Assembly (NCBI GenBank): GCA_037143335.1
Contig: JBAWZA010000017.1
Span: forward strand, 1-64,000
Length of the DNA: 64,000 nt
Direction: 5' to 3'
Source: PALSA-1296 sp037143335
GTDB taxonomy: Bacteria; Bacteroidota; Ignavibacteria; Palsa-1295
Shown here: in pieces, positions 56,581 to 64,000 of the stretch
Layout of the letters: every line of letters begins with the position of its first letter
Numbering within the stretch: the first letter of the stretch is position 1
Position numbers and translations under genes: made by a program
Notes under the pieces: generated by a model
Database searches by the model: none
Told to the model about the DNA's origin: nothing
Seen by the model: the letters and a program-made list of their open reading frames with translations, nothing else

Positions 56581-56760
56581 TTAGTAAACGACTGTTTGAT
56601 CCGTTGTAACGATGATTCCGTTTGAGCCAGAACCAGCACCTGTCATCTGAATCGTGCCACCACTCTGCTGATACTGAGAAACTGCTGCGCTAATCTCGGT
56701 TTGAGAAGGTGTAGTTCCTAAAAACAATTGTAGAGCTAAAATGAGTGCTGAAAGTGTCAT
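56581..56760 (-). CDS. Small hydrophobic peptide 1, tail GIIVTTDQTVVY
   Basis: 59 residues from ATG 56760 (MTLSALILALQLFLGTTP, then a Ser/Gly/Gln-rich stretch QYQQSGGTIQMTGAGSGSN). It ends GIIVTTDQTVVY and TAA. A longer frame to 56820 exists, but the hydrophobic start at MTLS and the match to peptide 2 favour the shorter one. The head could be a signal or membrane anchor. The last 12 residues are identical to the tail of peptide 2 (59077-59205), with six synonymous and no non-synonymous differences. Own terminator downstream; possible -7 element CATATTTG at 56815-56808. Function unknown. Confidence 0.7.
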   Translation of the reverse strand: MTLSALILALQLFLGTTPSQTEISAAVSQYQQSGGTIQMTGAGSGSNGIIVTTDQTVVY

Positions 56761-57261
56761 TGTCGTATTTTTTTGCTGCGACGAAATTTGTAAGTCAACT
56801 TCGTGATACAAATATGGCACATTCTCTCCAGGGGAATGCGAACAGTTTTCAATAAATTCTCACATGCAAATTGGCACATATTTCACAGATATTGACTGTG
56901 CAACTAATGCGAAAGCAAGCAAGAACCAACAAAAATTACGACTTAAATACCTATAAAATAATAACTTAGATACTAATGTTCAGAAAACAATCGACAAATC
57001 AAAAATCAATTATTATCACAATTTTGCCTGAAATAATCTGAGAAATATTTTCAAAAACCTCTCAATTCAGCGCTAATCCACCAAAAAAAATTTGAAATCA
57101 TTGACAACGAAACTGAACCCCTTTAAGAAAACGCCCTGTCACGGGGTATCGATGTAAATCGGTTGGCGATTCAGCCTCTTTGCCCAGGTTGTCAATGATT
57201 TCAATACAAATATGCAAGGATTCCGCATCAGCTACTATAACACGAAAAATGATTTTATCAC
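56761..57261. other. Gene-poor stretch between peptide 1 and the TPR gene
   Basis: No convincing gene. It contains a minus-strand CATATTTG promoter-like element at 56808-56815, AT-rich sequence to about 57090, and a long inverted repeat (separate entry). A minus-strand CATATTTGTAT copy also sits at 57207-57214, similar to the one before peptide 1. Confidence 0.5.
57092..57204. repeat. 17-bp inverted repeat enclosing structured sequence
   Basis: TTGAAATCATTGACAAC (57092-57108) and its exact reverse complement (57188-57204) flank 79 nt. Inside are a 5-bp hairpin (AATCG CCAAC CGATT on the minus strand), a CTGAA/TTCAG pair, and a CTGTCACGGGGTA motif (57136-57148). An RNA from either strand would be a long stem with internal hairpins. 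It lies upstream of the TPR gene, so it may be a leader or a small RNA. Confidence 0.7.
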
Positions 57262-58926
57262 ATGCAAAATGATGAAACTAATGCACCTTTTCTTGTATTT
57301 ACAATAGAATCAGCAACTTTTGCTGGTATCATAATTGCGAAATATGCCCTTATTCATCAAGTTTGCATTCAAAAACAGCTCATGAAGTATCTAAGTGAAA
57401 TCACGAGAATTGTCACAAATTTCCAAGAACAAAAGCCAGAAATAATCGAACAGGATGATGTTCGAGAGGGTGATAATGCCATCTCGAAATTATTCAACGG
57501 ACTGAGAAACGGCTCTATCACCACCGATCAAAAGGCAGCTGAGGTCATCTATGGCAAGGCAATCACGGATACAAAGTTCACCAGCTTGAAGAATCGTCTA
57601 AAAAGAAGGCTACTAAACTCTCTCTTCTTTTTGAACATAAGACCACCCACATTCTCCGAGTATGCAGCGGCATACTATCAAAGTAATAAAAACCTATTCC
57701 TCGTGAAGACACTTTCAGCCCTTGGTGCGCGTAACACCGCAATAAAACTCCTAGAAAGCGCACTTGTACATTCACAAAAGTTTAACATAACACCAAACTC
57801 AATCGAGTTTCTGCTTCTCCTGAGAACCCATAGTTATTTGTCCGGGAATATCAAGACATATAATCACTATAATAACCAACTCCACCAAACGATCAAAACT
57901 TACGAAGCTGAGTGTCTAGCTCAAGAATACAATGACAGAGTAGCGATTAATTTTACCCACTCTTCAGCTGAACAACCTGAGATGCAAAGTGTGATAGAAA
58001 AATATTGCGAAGAGCTCCGTGAGCTTAAATCCCGATATTCGTCCAAAAATCTCTACTACAATTTTTATAGAATCCAAACAATCTCTTTTCAGATTTCAAG
58101 AAACTATGATGATGCCATTGCGATATGTGATGAGGCATCTCAATACCTACAACAAAACGCCTTTTTAGCGACCAAACCACAATTTGAAGAATTTGCACTT
58201 CAGAAACTGTCGTGCCTACTTAGTCTAAGGAAGTACGACGAAGGAATGGAAGCAGTGTCTCAATGTGAAGCACTAATCCCAGTTGGTTTTCCAAATTGGT
58301 TCACCTATATGGAACTGTACTTCTATCTTGCTATGCATACTTCGCATTTTGACGAGGCAAAATCTGTTTATGATAAAGTCACTAGCAATCAGAGATTTGC
58401 ATTCCAACCCGATCAAGGAAAAGAACTTTGGAAGCTGTCCGAACTATATCTAATGTTTGCCCTTCGCGCAAATGACCTTGTCAAATCCGATGTAGGGTTA
58501 GGTGCAGATGATATGAAGAAATTTCTTCGAAACGTCCCTCTTTATACAAAAGACAAGAAAGGATACAACGTTGCTATCCTCATTCTTCACATATTGGTCC
58601 TACTCCAAAATAACGAATTCGGCGAAATCATCGGAAGAATGGATGCACTTCGAACATATCGGACTCGGTATCTGCGTGCAGGATCGAATAAGCAGAGCGC
58701 ACTCTTCTTTCGGATGTTGCAAATCATGGAGACGAATAATTTTTCGTATGAACTTACAAAGCAAAAGTCTGCCAGATATTTTGAGAAGATGAAATCCACT
58801 GCCGCAGAGTTCAGCGAGATCCAAGATGGGTTACAAGTTCTCCCGTTCGATTGGCTCTGGAATAAGATTCTTGAAATGTTGAAGCAAAAGGAAGAGCAGA
58901 AAATTATTCAGAAAGTAATCAAGTAA
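57262..58926 (+). CDS. TPR-like helical protein, possible peptide-responsive regulator
   Basis: 554 residues from ATG 57262; ATG 57382 (MKYLSEITRIVTNF) is a good alternative because the first 40 residues look unlike the rest. An N-terminal block (about 60-120) carries NGLRNGSITTDQKAAEVIYG and SLKNRLKRRLLNSLFF. The remainder is alpha-helical with TPR-like spacing (DAIAICDEASQYLQQNAFLA, EGMEAVSQCEALIPV, EFGEIIGRMDALRTYRTRYL). No enzymatic motif. The position between two genes for conserved-tail peptides suggests a peptide-binding regulator like RRNPP proteins, but no helix-turn-helix is clear. That link is inference. Confidence 0.6.
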   Translation: MQNDETNAPFLVFTIESATFAGIIIAKYALIHQVCIQKQLMKYLSEITRIVTNFQEQKPEIIEQDDVREGDNAISKLFNGLRNGSITTDQKAAEVIYGKAITDTKFTSLKNRLKRRLLNSLFFLNIRPPTFSEYAAAYYQSNKNLFLVKTLSALGARNTAIKLLESALVHSQKFNITPNSIEFLLLLRTHSYLSGNIKTYNHYNNQLHQTIKTYEAECLAQEYNDRVAINFTHSSAEQPEMQSVIEKYCEELRELKSRYSSKNLYYNFYRIQTISFQISRNYDDAIAICDEASQYLQQNAFLATKPQFEEFALQKLSCLLSLRKYDEGMEAVSQCEALIPVGFPNWFTYMELYFYLAMHTSHFDEAKSVYDKVTSNQRFAFQPDQGKELWKLSELYLMFALRANDLVKSDVGLGADDMKKFLRNVPLYTKDKKGYNVAILILHILVLLQNNEFGEIIGRMDALRTYRTRYLRAGSNKQSALFFRMLQIMETNNFSYELTKQKSARYFEKMKSTAAEFSEIQDGLQVLPFDWLWNKILEMLKQKEEQKIIQKVIK

Positions 58927-59007
58927 TTACTAATGAGGAGTTACGAATTTGTGGTGCGTAGGGTGTTACACCGCCACGGATCCGAAGGATTATTCTTGGA
59001 TTCGTAG

Positions 59008-59042
59008 AAAAAAAGAGCGAAGCAAACATTTGTTTGCTTCGC
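59008..59042 (-). terminator. Terminator of the 42-aa peptide gene
   Basis: Eleven-bp perfect stem GCGAAGCAAAC / GTTTGCTTCGC (59017-59027 with 59032-59042) with a 4-nt loop. On the minus strand it is followed by CTCTTTTTTT. It lies 34 bp beyond the peptide 2 stop, and 81 bp past the TPR stop on the other strand. Confidence 0.9.
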
Positions 59043-59076
59043 CTCCACTCCGATTTGAGGATTCTAAACTATCCGA

Positions 59077-59205
59077 TTAATAAACTACGGTTTGATCCGT
59101 TGTAACAATAATCCCCGTGCTCCCTGCACCAGAATTCGTTGGCTGAGTTGCGCCAGTACCCATGAGGGTCTGCATGTAAAAGAGAATCGCTGAAATAAGT
59201 ACCAT
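59077..59205 (-). CDS. Small hydrophobic peptide 2, tail GIIVTTDQTVVY
   Basis: 42 residues (start MVLISAILFYMQTLMG from ATG 59205, then TGATQPTNSGAGST, then GIIVTTDQTVVY and TAA at 59077). Same plan as peptide 1: short hydrophobic head, small-residue linker, identical 12-residue tail. It is convergent with the TPR gene, whose stop is 150 bp away, and has its own strong terminator. Upstream is a leader of up to 340 nt with inverted repeats. It could be a processed signal peptide, a small membrane protein or a precursor for modification; no modifying enzyme is nearby. Confidence 0.7.
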   Translation of the reverse strand: MVLISAILFYMQTLMGTGATQPTNSGAGSTGIIVTTDQTVVY

Positions 59206-59547
59206 CGTCGTAGTTTAATAATGAAATAATAATCTTTTAAAAACGGCAACGGAGCTATTTGCTACCGATCATTGTGCTTGGCACACCGAAGAACTCCCGT
59301 GGCAGGATTCTAAGGCTGGTGTGCAAACGACTCCGTTGCCTCTATTGACTTACGTGAGGGGGCATATTAATGATGTTTCACCGATTTCTGGCGTGGCGTC
59401 CTTCGTCACCAGCAAAAACATCTTCCTCATCTGTATCCCTTAACCTAACCTAAGAAAACCAAATCTTCCATCCCGTTTCGGAAGAACGACTCGGCTACCC
59501 CGTGACAAGATATACCGAATATTTTTCTTAGATTTTTCTTCTTGATA
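59206..59547 (-). promoter_or_regulatory. Long structured leader of peptide 2
   Basis: No protein gene of normal size. On the minus strand from a promoter-like element at 59548, it holds a TTGTCACGGGGTA motif (59496-59508), a hairpin closed by GATGTTT / AAACATC (59372-59378 with 59416-59422), then a 10-bp inverted repeat. A 26-codon frame (59430-59350) is present but has no independent support. Such a long leader for a 42-codon gene suggests RNA-based control. It matches no riboswitch class I can recognise by eye. Confidence 0.5.
59245..59340. repeat. Nested inverted repeat within the peptide 2 leader
   Basis: GGCAACGGAG (59245-59254) pairs perfectly with CTCCGTTGCC (59331-59340). Inside, GCACACC (59281-59287) pairs with GGTGTGC (59318-59324). 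The enclosed loop carries a CCTGCCACGGGA motif on the minus strand (59295-59306). The two-level stem and its position before peptide 2 support a folded RNA element. Confidence 0.7.
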
Positions 59548-59578
59548 CAAAAATACTCACGCATAGCAAAAAAAACAA
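59548..59578 (-). promoter_or_regulatory. Candidate promoter for the peptide 2 transcript
   Basis: Minus-strand TTG, a 20-nt spacer, then TATTTTTG (59555-59548), fitting the FCB -33/-7 pattern. The bases after it (TATCAAGAAG) resemble those after the peptide 1 element (TATCACGAAG). The transcript to the terminator would be about 530 nt. Confidence 0.45.
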
Positions 59579-59775
59579 GTATATCAATCCAAAAAGAAAC
59601 GCTACAAGTAAGAAATAGGAACATTTAGGTACAACTCTCCCAGTCAAGAATAAGAAGTGGCATGTTTTGCGAATTCGGCGTTCAAATAGTGATCCAAAAG
59701 GCTTGTGTATTCATAACCATTTTACATGCGGGGAACTTCATGAATGCAGAAATGCTTTTCGTAGCGCATTTAATA

Positions 59776-59865
59776 GGAAGGGTGCAAGAGCGGTTTAATT
59801 GGCACGCCTGGAAAGCGTGTGTACACGAAAGTGTACCGAGAGTTCGAATCTCTCCCCTTCCGCCA
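59776..59865 (+). tRNA. tRNA-Ser (anticodon GGA)
   Basis: 90 nt including encoded CCA, with a long variable arm. The acceptor is GGAAGGG / CCCTTCC, the anticodon stem-loop CACGCCTGGAAAGCGTG, the variable arm GTACACGAAAGTGTAC, and the T arm GAGAGTTCGAATCTCTC. Decodes UCC/UCU. It lies at the end of the gene-poor island, 9 bp from the DUF72 stop on the other strand. Confidence 0.97.
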
Positions 59866-59874
59866 CGTCTTACG

Positions 59875-60780
59875 CTATCGCTTCACAATTTTCTTCTTCA
59901 ATAGTGCAGGTACCGGTATTTTTAAGCCGCACTCTTCATTTAATCTCCGAATTAGATACTCACTAATGATGGGTGTATTCTTTTCATCATGCTGGTGCAT
60001 CATGAAAAATATTTCTCTAATCCCCGTTCGCTGCCATACCTTGATCTGTTTAATCCAAGATTCAATTCTTGGAAAGTCGGTGGAGTGAATATTATTTCCG
60101 ACGAAACGAATGAATGCTTTTGGAATCGTTAGTTCAGTATGTACACAATCCCTTCTGCCTGAGGTATCGGTGATGACCCAACCAAATTTATTCTGTGAAA
60201 GAAAATCATAGAGCTCATCCCTAAAATTCGTCGTGAACCAATCGGTGTGACGCAGCTCGACGAACACTTCCAAATCCTTTGGTAGCGCAAGCAGATATTT
60301 TTGTAAGTCAGCAAACTTCTTCGTGGTAAAATTATTCGGCAATTGCAGGAAACACGGACCGCGCTTCTTGTCGAATGCAGAAATTGATCTGAGAAAACTG
60401 GTAGTCAATTCGTCGCAATTATTTAGCCTGTGATAATGAGTGATTCCCTGATAAAATTTTGGACAGAATAGAAATCCTTTCCCAGTTGCCTCATCCCACT
60501 CCTTTATTTTTGCTTCGTCGTAAATTTTGTAGAAGGTGGCATTTAATTCAATACAAGCGAAGTTCTCCGAATATTTTCGCAAAAAGTCATCAGCTTTTGT
60601 TTTCGGAGGATAGACTAATCCAACCCATTCCTTTCGTCCCCACTTGGCACAACCGAAATGAACCTTCGTCTTTGATGTAGTCTTCAAAGATTTTAGGAGA
60701 GCTTTCGTCTTGAAAGAGGATTCCGGGAGTGAATGATCAACAGAGCGGAGGAGATCTGGCTCGACTTTTCCAAATTCCAT
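59875..60780 (-). CDS. DUF72 domain-containing protein
   Basis: 301 residues. Conserved blocks are VHFGCAKWGRKEWVGLVYP, NFACIELNATFYKIYDE, GFLFCPKFYQGITHY, PCFLQLPNNF, VFVELRHTDWFT and FIRFVGNNIHSTDF. These are the YecE/DUF72 TIM-barrel-like family, which is widespread but without a settled activity. An N-terminal extension of about 40 residues is longer than in most members. Its start is 3 bp after the metG stop, so the two are cotranscribed. Confidence 0.9.
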   Translation of the reverse strand: MEFGKVEPDLLRSVDHSLPESSFKTKALLKSLKTTSKTKVHFGCAKWGRKEWVGLVYPPKTKADDFLRKYSENFACIELNATFYKIYDEAKIKEWDEATGKGFLFCPKFYQGITHYHRLNNCDELTTSFLRSISAFDKKRGPCFLQLPNNFTTKKFADLQKYLLALPKDLEVFVELRHTDWFTTNFRDELYDFLSQNKFGWVITDTSGRRDCVHTELTIPKAFIRFVGNNIHSTDFPRIESWIKQIKVWQRTGIREIFFMMHQHDEKNTPIISEYLIRRLNEECGLKIPVPALLKKKIVKR

Positions 60781-60783
60781 ACT

Positions 60784-62859
60784 TTACCGCACCTCCAACC
60801 CACTCTCAGTATCCGAGAGTGGAGTGATTATTGCAAGCGGTCCTTTCTCATCATTGACGGCAAGCAACATCCCTTGCGATTCAATCCCCATAAGTTTTGC
60901 TGGTGCCAAGTTTGCAACAACGACAATTGTTTTACCAACAAGCTCTTCTGGTGAATATTTTTCTGCGATTCCGGCGACGATCTGTCTGCGTTCATCACCA
61001 ATTTGGATTTGCAACTTGATAAGCTTCTTCGATTTCGGAACAGCTTCTGCTTCAACGATAATCGCAGTCTTCAATTTGATTTTCTTGAAGTCATCAATTG
61101 TGATCAATTCTCCTTGAGTAGGAGTATTTTCCTTTATGCGAGCGGCTTCATCAATCTTCGATGCGGCTTCATGTTGGTCTGACATTTTTTGTAATTTCTG
61201 AATTTCATCATCCATTTGTGAATCTTCTATTTTTGGGAAAAGAATTTGTATCGCACCGAGCTGATGGCCAGCTGATAATTTTGGTAAATATGCATCATCC
61301 CATCTGTCATTAACCGATGAGTAATTCAGCATTTCTTCGATTTTCCTACACGCTCCAGGAATAATCGGCTTGAAATAAAATGCCAATGCCCGAAGTGCTT
61401 CGAGCGAATGGTAGATGGTGAATGCTGTTTTATTCAGATCTTTCTTCGCAGTCTTCCATGGCTCTTCGTCGTTTATGAATTTATTGCAATCACGAGCTAA
61501 GTCCATTGTAAGTTTCACGGCGTCACGAAGCTTGAAAGACTCATACGCGGCGGCAGTCAGACGCGAAGTCGTTTCAGCACTGATAGAGCTTGCGGTATTA
61601 TCACCAACATCTGGTACCTTCCCATCAAAATATCTTTCAGCAAACGTAAGAACTCTGTTAGCATAATTGCCGATAATGTCTGCCAATTCGCCATTCGTAT
61701 GCGCTTGAAAATCTTTCCATGCAAAATCGGAATCTTTAGATTCAGGTATATTGCATGCAATCGTATAGCGAATGAGGTCGGCATCATATCGCTGCAATAT
61801 CTCATGTGGTTCTATTGTCCATCCGCGAGACTTAGAGAGTTTGCGACCTTCGAGATTCATAAACTCATTGGCTGGCACTTGGGTCGGCAGTTGGTACTTG
61901 ATGCCGACTTCAGACTTCGCATTATACCCCATCTCCATCGCAGGAAACATGATAGTATGAAAGACGATGTTGTCCTTGCCGAGGAACGTAACCCATTCCA
62001 AATTCTCATCAGCCTGCCACCACTTCTTCCAATCGTTCGCCAACAATTCCTTTGTTGCACTGATGTAGCCTATTGGTGCATCGAACCAAACGTAGAGTAC
62101 TTTTCCTTCTGAGCCTTCGATGGGCACTGGGACTCCCCAATCCAGATCGCGTGTGATGGGTCGGTCACGTAAGCCTGCTTTCAGCCAACTCCGTGCTTGC
62201 TGAACAACCGTATCCCGCCAAACCGCAGATTTGGATTCAATATAGTTCTCCAGTTCTGTTTGAAATGCTGAAAGTTTGAAGTACCAATGTTTTGTCGGGC
62301 GAACGACTGGTTTATTACCTGTAATCTTTGAGCGAGGATTAATAAGCTCTGTCTGATTCAAGTACGTACCACAATTCTCGCACTGATCACCTCGTGCATC
62401 GGTGTTCCCGCAAACAGGACAAGTGCCTTCGACATACCTATCAGGTAAAAACATTTTTGCTTGCTCATCATAGAGCTGTGGCTCTTCTTTTGTCTCGATA
62501 AATCCGTTCTCGAGTAATCGAAGAAAAAAATCTTGTGCCATCGCCCGATGCTCGTCACTTGATGTCCTTCCAAAATAATCGAATGAGATTCCGAGTTTTT
62601 GGAAAGTGTTCTTATTAAGTTCGTGATACCTATCGACGATCACCTTTGGTGAGACCTTCTCCTTATCAGCGCTAATAGTGATCGGCACGCCGTGTTCATC
62701 AGATCCACAGATGAAAAGTACCTCTTCCCCAGCCAACCGTTTGTAGCGGACGTACATATCCGCAGGAATGTAAGCTCCGGCAAGATGCCCGATATGGAGC
62801 GGTCCATTCGAGTAAGGTAGGGCGGCTGTTACAAGCGTTCTTTTGGTGGATTCAGACAT
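60784..62859 (-). CDS. metG: Methionyl-tRNA synthetase
   Basis: 691 residues from ATG 62859 (MSESTKRTLVTAALPYSNGP); a TTG five codons earlier is unlikely. The class I catalytic core has HIGH (PLHIGHLAGAYIP), the zinc knuckle CPVCGNTDARGDQCENCG, and KLSKS (GRKLSKSRGW). A C-terminal tRNA-binding OB domain of EMAP-II type follows (LKTAIIVEAEAVPKSKKLIK, IVAGIAEKYSPEELVGK), as in dimeric enzymes. Full length. Confidence 0.97.
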   Translation of the reverse strand: MSESTKRTLVTAALPYSNGPLHIGHLAGAYIPADMYVRYKRLAGEEVLFICGSDEHGVPITISADKEKVSPKVIVDRYHELNKNTFQKLGISFDYFGRTSSDEHRAMAQDFFLRLLENGFIETKEEPQLYDEQAKMFLPDRYVEGTCPVCGNTDARGDQCENCGTYLNQTELINPRSKITGNKPVVRPTKHWYFKLSAFQTELENYIESKSAVWRDTVVQQARSWLKAGLRDRPITRDLDWGVPVPIEGSEGKVLYVWFDAPIGYISATKELLANDWKKWWQADENLEWVTFLGKDNIVFHTIMFPAMEMGYNAKSEVGIKYQLPTQVPANEFMNLEGRKLSKSRGWTIEPHEILQRYDADLIRYTIACNIPESKDSDFAWKDFQAHTNGELADIIGNYANRVLTFAERYFDGKVPDVGDNTASSISAETTSRLTAAAYESFKLRDAVKLTMDLARDCNKFINDEEPWKTAKKDLNKTAFTIYHSLEALRALAFYFKPIIPGACRKIEEMLNYSSVNDRWDDAYLPKLSAGHQLGAIQILFPKIEDSQMDDEIQKLQKMSDQHEAASKIDEAARIKENTPTQGELITIDDFKKIKLKTAIIVEAEAVPKSKKLIKLQIQIGDERRQIVAGIAEKYSPEELVGKTIVVVANLAPAKLMGIESQGMLLAVNDEKGPLAIITPLSDTESGLEVR

Positions 62860-62878
62860 TTCAATCAGTTTCAAACTG

Positions 62879-62886
62879 CAAATTTA
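62879..62886 (-). promoter_or_regulatory. Possible -7 element for metG
   Basis: TAAATTTG on the minus strand 19 bp before the metG ATG at 62859 fits TAnnTTTG. The leader would be very short (about 13 nt) and no clear -33 TTTG is seen, so support is limited. Confidence 0.3.
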
Positions 62887-63081
62887 CGGAGAAAGGGACT
62901 TAAGAATTCGAAAGATCGCCTACCGACGAAATAAAGCGCTAATCGGTACTCATCTGTTTCACAGATTGATCGTCTAAATTCACCTTCGGCGACTATAACA
63001 CATTTACCTGAGGTTTGTAGGGTGGGAGGGAGTTCGGATTCATCACATGTTGTTATTAGTACCATGCTAAATATTTTTTCA

Positions 63082-64000
63082 ATGAATTTCAAAACAATCG
63101 ACGACATAGATGTAAAATCTAAACGTGTTTTTTTGCGTGTAGATTTTAATGTACCCCTGACCAAAGCCACTCCTTTCACAATCACCGATGACACACGTAT
63201 CAGAGCGTCTTTGCCTACTATTGAGGCGTTGCGTAGTCGAGGAGCACGAATAATTCTCGCTTCGCATCTCGGAAGACCAAAGGGCGCACCTACCCCGGAA
63301 TTTTCGCTTGCACCGATACGTGAGCGATTGCAAGAGTTAGTAGGTTCAGATGTTCACTTCGCGACTGATTGCATCGGCGACGAAGCTCTCCAAAAAGCGA
63401 TGGCTCTCAAAGATGGAGATGTACTACTGCTTGAAAATCTTCGCTTTCATAGTGAGGAAGAAAAAAATGATGTTGCCTTTTCCGAACAACTCGCCTCACT
63501 TGCTGAAGTATATGTTGATGATGCGTTTGGCGCCGCGCATCGTGCTCATGCTTCGATTGAAGGGATTACTCATTTTCTCCCCGTTAAAGCCGCCGGCTAT
63601 TTGATGAAAAAAGAATTGGATTATCTCGGCGCGGCGGTTGCAAATCCGAGACGACCGTTCATTGCAATCATTGGCGGAGCAAAAATTAGCGGGAAGATTG
63701 ATGTGGTTAATAATCTCTTGAATAAAGCTGACGCAGTACTTATAGGCGGAGGCATGTCTTATACATTCTACAAATCCGAAGGATTAGAAATCGGCAAGTC
63801 ACTTTGTGAAGATGATAAATTAGAGCTTGCCAGAGAGTTACTTCACGATTCGATTGAAATGTCTGCTGACCCAACTGCTGGAAGACTACTGCTCCCGCGC
63901 GATACCGTAATTGCCGATGTCTTCAGCAACGACGCAAACATCAAGACAGTACCGATAACCGAGATGCCTCCTGAGTGGATTGGCGTTGATATTGGTCCAG
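63082..64000 (+). CDS. pgk: Phosphoglycerate kinase (3' end cut by window edge)
   Basis: 306 codons of about 395-400 are present. The glycolytic enzyme that makes ATP from 1,3-bisphosphoglycerate is recognised from RVFLRVDFNVPLTKATPFTI, ASHLGRPKG, LLLENLRFHSEEEKND, DDAFGAAHRAHASI and IIGGAKISGKIDVVNNLL, then VLIGGGMSYTF. ATG 63082 gives the usual start (MNFKTIDDIDVKSKRVFLRV); an in-frame ATG six codons earlier is less likely. It is divergent from metG. Confidence 0.97.
   Translation, partial: MNFKTIDDIDVKSKRVFLRVDFNVPLTKATPFTITDDTRIRASLPTIEALRSRGARIILASHLGRPKGAPTPEFSLAPIRERLQELVGSDVHFATDCIGDEALQKAMALKDGDVLLLENLRFHSEEEKNDVAFSEQLASLAEVYVDDAFGAAHRAHASIEGITHFLPVKAAGYLMKKELDYLGAAVANPRRPFIAIIGGAKISGKIDVVNNLLNKADAVLIGGGMSYTFYKSEGLEIGKSLCEDDKLELARELLHDSIEMSADPTAGRLLLPRDTVIADVFSNDANIKTVPITEMPPEWIGVDIGP

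Noticed and set aside
57092..57204. Insertion sequence or MITE
   Set aside because: Only one copy in the window, no transposase, and no flanking target duplication visible; kept as an inverted repeat of unknown nature.
59350..59430. 26-codon ORF in the peptide 2 leader (MRKMFLLVTKDATPEIGETS...)
   Set aside because: Short and without a paralog or clear ribosome binding site. It may be a leader peptide but I cannot support it as a gene.

Overview
The window looks like a chromosomal segment from an uncultured member of the FCB superphylum, most like the Bacteroidota / Chlorobi-Ignavibacteria / Kapabacteria branch. The evidence is eight proteins with a C-terminal beta-sandwich of the type IX secretion (T9SS) sorting kind, a signal peptide on nearly all of them, TAnnTTTG-type promoter elements, very few Shine-Dalgarno sites, and lineage-typical families (DUF2851, YgcG/TPM protein, FtsB-like septum protein, FkbM methyltransferase). 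The phylum is an inference. TGA is a normal stop here. Both edges cut genes: a giant secreted protein on the left and phosphoglycerate kinase on the right.

Layout. 1-4420: giant IgGFc-binding-like T9SS cargo. 4.7-9.4 kb: miaE, uvrB, comF, a TPM protein, and a decayed toxin-antitoxin pair. 9.5-12.5 kb: two T9SS cargo proteins and an FkbM methyltransferase. 12.6-18.6 kb: aldo/keto reductase, rpmA-rplU, tRNA-Gly, DUF2851, pyrF, ROK kinase, ftsB-like gene. 18.7-30.7 kb: T9SS cargo, NfeD protease, a lone sugar-ABC permease, polyprenyl synthase, tatC, glyA, rpiB, an outer-membrane barrel, a lipoprotein and another cargo protein. 31-39.1 kb: PpiD-like chaperone, Tat-exported phosphoesterase, rnhA, penicillin acylase, trmD, lipB. 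39.3-46.7 kb: accessory island (below). 46.7-55.3 kb: three large T9SS cargo genes. 55.5-56.4 kb: tRNA-Ser and two small membrane proteins. 56.4-59.6 kb: gene-poor peptide/TPR island (below). 59.8-64 kb: tRNA-Ser, DUF72, metG, pgk.

Two places stand out. (A) 39313-46671 is a tightly spaced co-directional run: a secreted protein with phage tail-fibre-type 78-residue repeats, a SLOG-like nucleotide-sensor protein with two 2-TM (SLATT-like) modules, and, 3 bp later, a DUF4062-STAND NTPase-TPR protein. The last two are a good candidate for a nucleotide-signalled conflict or antiphage pair. (B) 56483-59580 holds a TPR-like regulator-type protein flanked by two tiny genes. Their hydrophobic peptides (59 and 42 aa) end in the same 12 residues, GIIVTTDQTVVY. 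Those 12 codons differ at six synonymous and no non-synonymous positions, so the peptide tail is under protein-level selection. Each tiny gene has its own hairpin terminator. The region also holds long inverted repeats and four copies of a TGYCACGGG motif. This could be a peptide-signalling cassette with structured RNA control, and I cannot match it to a described system.

The housekeeping part is ordinary. Several genes are translationally coupled by ATGA or TAATG overlaps (antitoxin-toxin, tatC-polyprenyl synthase, barrel-rpiB, acylase-trmD). The cargo genes depend on T9SS machinery, none of which is encoded here.
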